Source: an uncultured Lachnospiraceae bacterium | GTDB lineage: Bacteria; Bacillota; Clostridia; Lachnospirales; Lachnospiraceae | Assembly: GCA_934351705.1 (NCBI GenBank) | Contig: CAKRJK010000011.1 | Coordinates: 1 to 13,399 of the forward strand | Reading direction: 5' to 3' | DNA length: 13,399 nt | Shown here: positions 1 through 6,239 of the stretch, in pieces | Numbering within the stretch: position 1 is the stretch's first letter | Layout: each line of letters starts with the position of its first letter | Notes under the pieces: model-generated | Databases searched by the model: none | The model's input: only the letters and a program-made list of their open reading frames with translations | What the model was told of the DNA's origin: nothing | Made by a program: the position numbers and the translations under genes

Positions 1-2
1 GC

Positions 3-1541
3 GGAAACGAAACTTACGAAGCGCTAAAACAAGAAACTCATGGCGATATGGCGGATATAGCTTTTCAAACTTACGAGAAACAAAGCTTGGTTAACTCTTC
101 GCAAAAAGACAAAGATAAATTGGAAGCTTTAAATAACGCTCTTAAAAGAATAGTTGAAAAAAATCACGTGCGCTTTCATATGCCCGGACACAAGCGGAAA
201 ATGCAGGGAATAGCAGACGTTTTTTCTCTGGATATTACAGAGATAGACGACTTTGACAACCTTCATCATGCAGAAGGGATCATCAAACAGGCACAGGAGC
301 GGACAGCAAGACTTCATCATGCAAAGAGGAGTTTTTTTCTTGTAAACGGAAGTACTGCGGGAATCCTTACCGCGATCAGTGCCGCCACACAAAAGAAAGA
401 AACGATCCTAATGGCGAGAAATTCTCATAAATCAGCATATAATGCGGTTTTTTTACGGGAGTTAGAAGCAGAGTACATTTATCCGAAAATCACAAAACAG
501 GGAATCCAATCCGCCATCGCACCCGGGGATGTCCAAAAAGCATTAGAAAACAATCCGCAGATAAAAGCGGTTTTTCTCACTTCCCCGACATATGACGGAG
601 TCGTATCCGACATTCAGACGATAGCCAAGATTGTCCATAAAAGAAATATCCCACTGATCGTAGACGAGGCGCACGGAGCACATTTCGGACTTTGTGAAGG
701 TTTTCCCAAAAGTGCGGTACAAAACGGAGCGGACATTGTCATACAAAGCCTGCATAAGACGCTGCCGGTGCTGACGCAGAGTGCAGTTCTTCATGTGGCA
801 AGTGATCGGATACCTCTTAGTGAGATAGAAAAATATTTAAGTATTTATCAGACCTCGTCTCCCTCTTATGTGTTGATGGCATCTATGGACGCCTGCAACC
901 GCCTGTTAGAGTCAAGGGGAAAGGAACTTTTTGAGGCATATAAAAGAAAAATGCAGCAGTTTCGAGAAGAAGTCTCAGATTTAAAACATCTCCACGTTAT
1001 CACAAAAGAGGAAATGTTGAGCCAGGGTGCGTATGATGCAGACCTGTCAAAAATTGTCATTGAGACAGGAGAGACGAATCTTTCGGGAGAGGACCTTATG
1101 CAAAAGTTAAGGCAGGAGTATGGGTTGGAGCTGGAAATGTCATCGGCGTATTATGTGTTGGCAATGACAAGCATTATGGATGATGAAGCAGCGTATGCAA
1201 GGCTTGCCGCGGCATTAAAAGAAATTGATGCAAGGCTTGATGTGAAAAAAACACAAGAGAACATACAATTTATGGAAACACTCTACGGAAACCGGGAACA
1301 GATTTTTTCGATATACGAGGTAGACAGACAAAAACAAAGAGAAGTACCGCTGAGCGAAGCTGTCGGCGAAACCGCAAAAGACTTCGTATTTCTTTACCCG
1401 CCGGGCATTCCGATTCTTGTTCCGGGAGAGAAGATCAGCAAAGAAGTAATCGAAAAGCTAAAAGAAAGCAAAGAGAAGAAATTGAATCTTCACGGCTTAT
1501 GCGGAGAGAGAAATGACAGGATAAACATTGTCATTTCTTAA
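3..1541 (+). CDS. Orn/Lys/Arg decarboxylase-family PLP enzyme (YaaO-like), 5' end unresolved
   Basis: This is a fold-type I PLP enzyme of the ornithine/lysine/arginine decarboxylase family, which makes polyamine precursors by removing the carboxyl group of a basic amino acid; the substrate cannot be read from sequence. Counting from the first in-frame ATG (48), MPGHKR is at residues 45-50, the glycine-rich FLVNGSTAG near 97-105, the cofactor-ring Asp in VDEAHG at 205-210, and the Schiff-base lysine in SLHKTLP (K237). The C-terminal domain ends with a YPPGIP / VPGE segment typical of the family. The reading frame is open from base 3, so the true start may lie outside the window. ATG 48 has no convincing ribosome binding site, and even from there the protein has about 25 more residues than usual before the family N-terminus. 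It is the first gene of a yaaO-to-rsmI block conserved with Bacillus. Family is certain; start and substrate are not. Confidence 0.9.
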   Translation, partial: GNETYEALKQETHGDMADIAFQTYEKQSLVNSSQKDKDKLEALNNALKRIVEKNHVRFHMPGHKRKMQGIADVFSLDITEIDDFDNLHHAEGIIKQAQERTARLHHAKRSFFLVNGSTAGILTAISAATQKKETILMARNSHKSAYNAVFLRELEAEYIYPKITKQGIQSAIAPGDVQKALENNPQIKAVFLTSPTYDGVVSDIQTIAKIVHKRNIPLIVDEAHGAHFGLCEGFPKSAVQNGADIVIQSLHKTLPVLTQSAVLHVASDRIPLSEIEKYLSIYQTSSPSYVLMASMDACNRLLESRGKELFEAYKRKMQQFREEVSDLKHLHVITKEEMLSQGAYDADLSKIVIETGETNLSGEDLMQKLRQEYGLELEMSSAYYVLAMTSIMDDEAAYARLAAALKEIDARLDVKKTQENIQFMETLYGNREQIFSIYEVDRQKQREVPLSEAVGETAKDFVFLYPPGIPILVPGEKISKEVIEKLKESKEKKLNLHGLCGERNDRINIVIS

Positions 1542-1556
1542 AACCTATATTATACT
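1528..1556 (+). promoter_or_regulatory. Candidate sigma-A promoter inside the operon, upstream of the kinase gene
   Basis: TTGTCA (1528-1533) is separated by exactly 17 bases from TATACT (1551-1556), each matching consensus at five of six bases. The -35 lies inside the last codons of the decarboxylase gene. The -10 is embedded in a perfect inverted repeat, TATATTA-TACT-TAATATA (1546-1563). It would let the kinase-to-rsmI genes be transcribed separately from the decarboxylase. This is a prediction from sequence only. Confidence 0.5.
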
Positions 1557-1604
1557 TAATATAATCGGCTGCTTAGCAAAAGAAAAGAAATCAGAGGGAA
1601 AATA

Positions 1605-2189
1605 ATGGGAAAATTATTTTGTGTGATGGGAAAAAGTTCATCCGGCAAAGACACCTTATATCAGATGCTTCAAGCAGAATTAAAATTTGATGTGATTGTT
1701 CCATATACGACAAGACCGATCCGGGAGGGCGAAACGGAAGGTGTTGAATATCATTTTGTCACGGAGCAGAGGGTGGCGGAATTAGAAGCAGCGGGAAAAG
1801 TCATCGAGATAAGAGCATATGACACGGTACACGGTGTCTGGAAATATCTTACCGTGGATGACGAGCAGATGGATTTTACAAAGAAGAACTATCTGATGAT
1901 AGGAACGCTGGAAGCGTACCAGAAGTTAAAGGCATACTACGGAGAAGAACATTTAGTGCCGATATATATAGAAGTAGAGGATGGTATTCGTTTACAGAGG
2001 GCATTGAACCGTGAAAGACAGCAGGAACAGCCGAAATACGCGGAACTATGCCGCAGATTTCTTGCGGATGAGGCAGATTTTTCAGAAGAGAAACTGGCGG
2101 CGGCAGGAATTAACAAAAGATTTGTAAACGACACATTGGAACACACAAAGCAGGAATTGGTAAATTATATTCAGTCCTGTATCGGATAG
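1605..2189 (+). CDS. Guanylate-kinase-like P-loop nucleotide kinase
   Basis: A 194-residue P-loop kinase with the overall guanylate kinase layout: Walker A GKSSSGKDT at residues 9-17, the TTRP motif (35-38) followed by EGxxEGVEYHF (41-51) of the GMP-binding domain, and an Arg-rich lid near 131-153. It should phosphorylate a nucleoside monophosphate with ATP in the cytosol. Two features are unlike ordinary GMP kinases. The P-loop ends in GKD rather than GKG, as in PhnN-type ribose-bisphosphate kinases. The usual NYYGT/S nucleotide-contact motif is replaced by VHGVW (75-79). The base or sugar specificity is therefore open. It sits where Bacillus has tmk, after the decarboxylase gene and before yaaR. 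The ATG has an AGAGGG ribosome binding site. Automated annotation would probably call it guanylate kinase; a separate canonical gmk elsewhere in the genome would be expected. Confidence 0.8.
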   Translation: MGKLFCVMGKSSSGKDTLYQMLQAELKFDVIVPYTTRPIREGETEGVEYHFVTEQRVAELEAAGKVIEIRAYDTVHGVWKYLTVDDEQMDFTKKNYLMIGTLEAYQKLKAYYGEEHLVPIYIEVEDGIRLQRALNRERQQEQPKYAELCRRFLADEADFSEEKLAAAGINKRFVNDTLEHTKQELVNYIQSCIG

Positions 2190-2210
2190 CACAAAGATGA
2201 GGTGAGCCGT

Positions 2211-2651
2211 ATGGATATGAAAATTAATGAGATGACACCGGTCAGCTCCGTAGAAGCGACAGCTCCGAAAGAGCAGGCAGACGGAGATTTTAAGTTTACC
2301 TTAACCAGCAGGATCGAGGAGTCCGAGCTGCAGGAAAAGTTAAACGGTCTGATGAAAGAGATAGACGAACAGGGAAAGCGGCTGTCAGAGCATATGGATA
2401 TTCGCGATATGAAAAGGTATCGCTCGTTAGTAAAAGAATTCATGAATGAAGTTGTCAATCGTTCCCATAAGTTTTCGAGGGAGAATTTCTTAGACAGGCG
2501 GGGCAGACACCGGGTTTACGGAATCGTAAGGCTGGTAGACAAGAATTTAGACGAACTGGCAGAAGAATTGGTAAAAGACGAAAAAGACAACATTAACGTA
2601 TTAAACAAAGTAGGAGAGATTCGAGGATTGCTTATCGACATCTCTACATAA
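2211..2651 (+). CDS. yaaR: YaaR family protein (DUF327)
   Basis: A small, highly charged protein of 146 residues, the usual length of the YaaR family. I recognise it from its position between the kinase (tmk slot) and holB and from the central block with [15 protein letters not shown], followed by [17 protein letters not shown] and a helical C-terminus ending [10 protein letters not shown]. No signal peptide, membrane segment or catalytic motif is visible; it is predicted cytosolic and mostly alpha-helical. Its biochemical function is not known. I chose ATG 2211 because AGGTGAG (2200-2206) sits 4 bases before it; the in-frame GTG at 2202 is inside that ribosome binding site and has none of its own. 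It begins 21 bases after the kinase stop and ends 9 bases before holB, so it is clearly co-transcribed. Confidence 0.85.
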   Translation: MDMKINEMTPVSSVEATAPKEQADGDFKFTLTSRIEESELQEKLNGLMKEIDEQGKRLSEHMDIRDMKRYRSLVKEFMNEVVNRSHKFSRENFLDRRGRHRVYGIVRLVDKNLDELAEELVKDEKDNINVLNKVGEIRGLLIDIST

Positions 2652-2660
2652 GGAGAGTAT

Positions 2661-3650
2661 ATGGCAGGATTTCAAGATATTATCGGTCACAATCAGATAA
2701 AGGAGCATATGCAGAATGCAATACAGGCAGGAAAAGTTTCGCATGCTTATATTATAAACGGACCGGACTATTCCGGTAAGAAGATGTTGGCAGAAGCATT
2801 TGCTATGGCACTGCAATGTGAAAAACACGGAGTTGAGGGATGTATGGAATGTCATTCCTGCAAACAGGCGATAAACAGAAACCAGCCGGATATTATCTAT
2901 GTATCCCATGAGAAGCCAAACACCATATCGGTAGACGATATTCGGAAACAGGTAAAAGAGGATGTAGAGATCAAACCATACAGCAGTCCGTACAAGATTT
3001 ATATTATCGACGAAGCGGAAAAGATGAATGTGCAGGCACAAAATGCGTTGTTAAAAACGATAGAAGAACCGCCTGCTTACGTGGTAATCCTTCTGCTCAC
3101 AACAAATGCAGAAGCATTTTTGCCGACGATTTTATCCAGATGTATCACCTTAAACATCAAGGTTGTTCCGAATGAGCTGATCAAAAAACACCTTATGAGC
3201 CAATATCAGGTTCCGGATTATCAGGCAGATGTCTGTGTTGCATTTGCACAGGGAAATGTCGGAAAAGCAATTCAGCTTGCAAGCTCGGAATCCTTCAATG
3301 AGATAAAAAATTCAGCAATACAGCTGATCCGCCGTCTTACAGAGATTGATCTGTATGAGATGATGGAGGCTGTAAAACAGATCAGTGAATACAAACTTGA
3401 AATAAACGATTATTTCGATATCATGATGATCTGGTATCGGGATGTGTTATTATATAAAGCGACAGCAGACATTAACCATCTTGTATTTAAAGATGAAGTA
3501 TACGATATTAAAAAGAGTGCAAGCAAAAGTTCCTATGAGGGAATCGAGGAAATCTTAGAAGCACTGGAGAAAGCAAAGACAAGGTTAAAGGCAAATGTCA
3601 ACTTTGAATTAGTCATAGAGCTGCTGTTGCTGACCATAAAGGAGAATTAG
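2661..3650 (+). CDS. holB: DNA polymerase III subunit delta' (clamp loader)
   Basis: AAA+ clamp-loader subunit that, with DnaX and delta, opens and loads the beta sliding clamp during replication. In order: SHAYIINGPDYSGKK (27-41), a P-loop in which the usual Thr/Ser after GK is Lys; a zinc-module set C53, C61, C64, C67 (C-x7-C-x2-C-x2-C); Walker B-like IIDEAEKM (115-122); NALLKTIEEPP (128-138); and LTTNAEAFLPTILSRC (146-161), which carries sensor 1 and the SRC arginine-finger motif. The altered P-loop suits a subunit whose own ATP site is weak or inactive, a known trait of delta'. At 329 residues it is normal in length. The start follows AAGGAG by 5 bases. It lies 9 bases after yaaR and 5 before yaaT, the conserved Firmicute order. 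Confidence 0.93.
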   Translation: MAGFQDIIGHNQIKEHMQNAIQAGKVSHAYIINGPDYSGKKMLAEAFAMALQCEKHGVEGCMECHSCKQAINRNQPDIIYVSHEKPNTISVDDIRKQVKEDVEIKPYSSPYKIYIIDEAEKMNVQAQNALLKTIEEPPAYVVILLLTTNAEAFLPTILSRCITLNIKVVPNELIKKHLMSQYQVPDYQADVCVAFAQGNVGKAIQLASSESFNEIKNSAIQLIRRLTEIDLYEMMEAVKQISEYKLEINDYFDIMMIWYRDVLLYKATADINHLVFKDEVYDIKKSASKSSYEGIEEILEALEKAKTRLKANVNFELVIELLLLTIKEN

Positions 3651-3655
3651 AAAAG

Positions 3656-4564
3656 ATGATAAAAGTAGTAGGAGTTAGATTTCGCAAAGCAGGAAAGATC
3701 TATTATTTTGATCCGAAAAACTTAAAGATGGAGACGGGAACGCATGTTATCGTAGAGACCGCAAGAGGTGTCGAGTACGGAACCGTCATGATTGCACCAA
3801 AAGAAATATCTGAGGAGGGTGTGATCCAGCCGTTAAAACCGGTTATCCGTATCGCAACGCCTGCCGACGAAAAGACCGAGGCAAAGAATAAAGAAAAAGA
3901 ACAAGAAGCATTTCAGATTTGTCTGGAAAAAATCAAAAAGCATAAACTGCATATGAAATTAGTCGAAGCAGAATATACCTTTGATAACAATAAACTCTTA
4001 TTTTACTTTACCGCAGATGGAAGAATCGATTTCCGTGAGCTGGTAAAAGATCTGGCAGCAGTATTCCGTACAAGAATTGAGCTTCGCCAGATCGGAGTAA
4101 GAGACGAGACGAAGATACTGGGAGGTATCGGAATCTGCGGAAGAGAGCTTTGTTGCAGCAGTTATCTCTCGGAGTTTGCACCGGTATCCATCAAGATGGC
4201 AAAGGAACAGAATCTTTCTTTAAATCCGACTAAAATATCGGGTGTTTGCGGAAGATTGATGTGCTGTCTGAAAAACGAGCAGGAAACCTATGAGGACTTA
4301 AATTCCAGATTACCGAATGTAGGGGATTACGTGACAACCGTTGAGGGATTAAAGGGAGAAGTACAGAGCGTATCCGTACTTCGCCAGCTTGTCAAAGTCA
4401 TCGTAGAAGTAAATGACGAAAAAGAAATCCGTGAATATCGTGTGGACGAGCTAAAGTTCAAGCCAAAACGCCGTAAAGATGTGCGTATTTCCAAAGAAGA
4501 GATGGCAGAGTTAAAAGCATTAGAAGACCGGGAAGGAAAATCCAAATTAGATGACACCAAATAA
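3656..4564 (+). CDS. yaaT: PSP1-domain protein YaaT (RicT), stage 0 sporulation / RNA processing factor
   Basis: YaaT/RicT protein with a PSP1 C-terminal domain. In Bacillus it forms the RicAFT complex with YmcA and YlbF, which carries [4Fe-4S] clusters, helps RNase Y mature transcripts and is needed for normal entry into sporulation, competence and biofilm formation. Six cysteines occur in two matching blocks: ICGRELCC (C161, C166, C167) and VCGRLMCC (C198, C203, C204), the expected cluster ligands. The N-terminal half (1-70) is a small beta-rich domain, followed by a charged linker (71-85). The C-terminus is basic and acidic in turn (KPKRRK at 269-274). Length 302 is slightly longer than the Bacillus protein. 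The gene overlaps the next one by 14 bases, suggesting translational coupling. YmcA and YlbF are not encoded in this window. Confidence 0.93.
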   Translation: MIKVVGVRFRKAGKIYYFDPKNLKMETGTHVIVETARGVEYGTVMIAPKEISEEGVIQPLKPVIRIATPADEKTEAKNKEKEQEAFQICLEKIKKHKLHMKLVEAEYTFDNNKLLFYFTADGRIDFRELVKDLAAVFRTRIELRQIGVRDETKILGGIGICGRELCCSSYLSEFAPVSIKMAKEQNLSLNPTKISGVCGRLMCCLKNEQETYEDLNSRLPNVGDYVTTVEGLKGEVQSVSVLRQLVKVIVEVNDEKEIREYRVDELKFKPKRRKDVRISKEEMAELKALEDREGKSKLDDTK

Positions 4565-5291
4565 TTTATCAGAAAATGAGCGGATTGACGATTTGCAGAG
4601 AAACGGTTATCAGATTATCCAAAACCCGCAAAAATTCTGTTTTGGTATGGACGCGGTGCTTTTAAGCGGGTTTACCAAAATAAAAAAGGGTGAGTCGGTT
4701 CTGGATCTGGGAACCGGAACAGGCATTATTCCGATTCTGCTGGAGGCAAAGACCGAAGGCGCTCATTTTACAGGATTAGAGATACAAGAAGAGAGTGCCG
4801 ACATGGCAAGAAGAAGTGTCGCACTCAATCATCTTGAAGAAAAGATAGACATTGTAACCGGAGATATCAAAGATGCTTCCGCAAGATTCGGAGCATCTTC
4901 TTTTGATGTTATTACAACAAATCCGCCGTATATGATCGGAAATCACGGTCTGAAAAATGACGCGGAGGCAATGACGATCGCAAGACATGAGATATTGTGC
5001 GATCTGGATGATATTTTAAGGGAGAGCAGCCGGTTGCTAAAGACGCACGGACGTTTTTACATGGTACACCGCCCGTTTCGTCTGGCAGAGATTTTCGTGA
5101 AAATGACACAATACCGTATTGAGCCAAAGAGGATGCGTCTGGTACACCCCTATGCGGACAAAGAGCCGAACATGGTTTTGATAGAAGGCTTAAAAGACGG
5201 AAAATCAAGGATCACGGTGGAAAAACCACTGATTGTCTATGAAAAACAGGGTGTGTACACACCCGAGATATATGACATCTACGGATATTAA
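4551..5291 (+). CDS. tRNA1(Val) (adenine37-N6)-methyltransferase family protein (YabB/TrmN6)
   Basis: Class I S-adenosylmethionine-dependent methyltransferase of the YabB/TrmN6 family, likely adding a methyl group to the N6 of an adenine in RNA; in E. coli the homologue acts on A37 of tRNA1-Val. The N-terminal Q-rich motif is followed by FGMDAVLLSGF (31-41), which is typical of the family. Motif I is VLDLGTGTGIIP (50-61), the acidic ribose-binding residue is in GLEIQ (75-79), and the catalytic NPPY is at 124-127. Length 246 is normal. ATG 4551 lies inside the end of yaaT in another frame, with GGAAGGAAAA about 11 bases upstream. In Bacillus yabA precedes this gene and yazA follows; neither is present here. 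Family is certain, exact tRNA target is inferred. Confidence 0.9.
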   Translation: MTPNNLSENERIDDLQRNGYQIIQNPQKFCFGMDAVLLSGFTKIKKGESVLDLGTGTGIIPILLEAKTEGAHFTGLEIQEESADMARRSVALNHLEEKIDIVTGDIKDASARFGASSFDVITTNPPYMIGNHGLKNDAEAMTIARHEILCDLDDILRESSRLLKTHGRFYMVHRPFRLAEIFVKMTQYRIEPKRMRLVHPYADKEPNMVLIEGLKDGKSRITVEKPLIVYEKQGVYTPEIYDIYGY

Positions 5292-5309
5292 AAGAAAGCG
5301 GGAAAAAGA

Positions 5310-6146
5310 ATGGCAGGAAAACTGTATTTATGTGCGACACCGATAGGAAATCTGGAAGATATTACGCTGCGGGTGCTGCGGACATTAGAGGAAGTGGATT
5401 TGATAGCGGCGGAGGATACCAGAAATTCGATCAAGCTGTTAAACCACTATGAAATCAAAACGCCGATGACCAGCTATCATGAATTTAACAAAATAGAAAA
5501 GGCACATCAACTCGTTCAAAAAATGCAGGAGGGTGTCAACATTGCACTGATTACCGACGCGGGAACACCGGGCATTTCCGATCCGGGAGAAGAATTGGTA
5601 AAGATTGCGTATGAAGCGGGAATTGAAGTGACCTCCCTGCCGGGAGCGGCGGCATGTATTACCGCATTAACGATGTCGGGGCTTTCCACCAGGAGATTCG
5701 CATTCGAAGCATTTTTGCCAAAAGATAAAAAAGAGCGGAAACGAGTCTTAGAGGAATTGCAAAGAGAGACGAGAACCATTATCATATATGAAGCACCGCA
5801 TCATCTGATAAAGACATTAGAGGAGTTGTCCTCCTGCCTCGGCAATCGCAGAATCACACTTTGCAGAGAATTGACAAAGAAATATGAAGAGGGACATAGA
5901 ACGACAATAGATGAAGTCTTAGAACACTATAAAGACAAAGAACCCCGCGGAGAATATGTCTTAGTAATCGAGGGTAAGACAAAAGAAGAAGTGGAAGAAG
6001 AGAGAAAAAAAGAATGGGAAAGCCTCTCTTTAGAGGAGCATATGCAGGTTTACGAACAAAAAGGCATTTCCCGTAAAGAGGCGATGAAGCTGGTTGCAAA
6101 GGACAGAGGAATCTCAAAACGTGATGTTTATCAGGCGTTACTTTAA
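5310..6146 (+). CDS. rsmI: 16S rRNA (cytidine1402-2'-O)-methyltransferase RsmI
   Basis: RsmI 2'-O-methylates C1402 of 16S rRNA in the ribosomal P site, working with RsmH (N4 methylation of the same base) to tune decoding fidelity. It has the tetrapyrrole-methylase fold: N-terminal ATPIGNLEDIT (9-19), AEDTR (34-38), the SAM-binding TDAGTPGISDPGEELV (82-97), PGAAACITAL (111-120) and GLSTRRFAFEAFLP (124-137), all hallmark RsmI segments. The acidic, Lys/Glu-rich C-terminal part (about 220-278) ends in a small helical domain that may bind RNA. Length 278 is typical. It starts 18 bases after the methyltransferase gene with a modest purine-rich ribosome binding site, and is the last gene of the operon, followed by a strong terminator. 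Confidence 0.95.
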   Translation: MAGKLYLCATPIGNLEDITLRVLRTLEEVDLIAAEDTRNSIKLLNHYEIKTPMTSYHEFNKIEKAHQLVQKMQEGVNIALITDAGTPGISDPGEELVKIAYEAGIEVTSLPGAAACITALTMSGLSTRRFAFEAFLPKDKKERKRVLEELQRETRTIIIYEAPHHLIKTLEELSSCLGNRRITLCRELTKKYEEGHRTTIDEVLEHYKDKEPRGEYVLVIEGKTKEEVEEERKKEWESLSLEEHMQVYEQKGISRKEAMKLVAKDRGISKRDVYQALL

Positions 6147-6185
6147 GAGGTTAAAGAGCATAAAAACATCTCGAAGCACAAATTA

Positions 6186-6220
6186 CGGGAAGCAGTCGTT
6201 TTGACTGCTTCCCGCTTTTT
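6186..6220 (+). terminator. Intrinsic terminator ending the yaaO-rsmI operon
   Basis: A perfect 12-base-pair GC-rich stem (6186-6197 with 6203-6214, arm CGGGAAGCAGTC) closes a 5-base GTTTT loop. It is followed by C and TTTTT on the + strand. It lies 39 bases after the rsmI stop. The minus strand shows only a poor T tract after the stem (TAATTT), so it may only partly serve the converging DUF885 gene. Confidence 0.9.
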
Positions 6221-6239
6221 ATGGTTAACTCTTTATAAA

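Noticed and set aside
2601..3041. 146-codon open frame on the minus strand opposite holB
   Set aside because: Antisense to conserved holB coding sequence; His/Phe/Leu/Tyr-rich shadow composition and no start signals.
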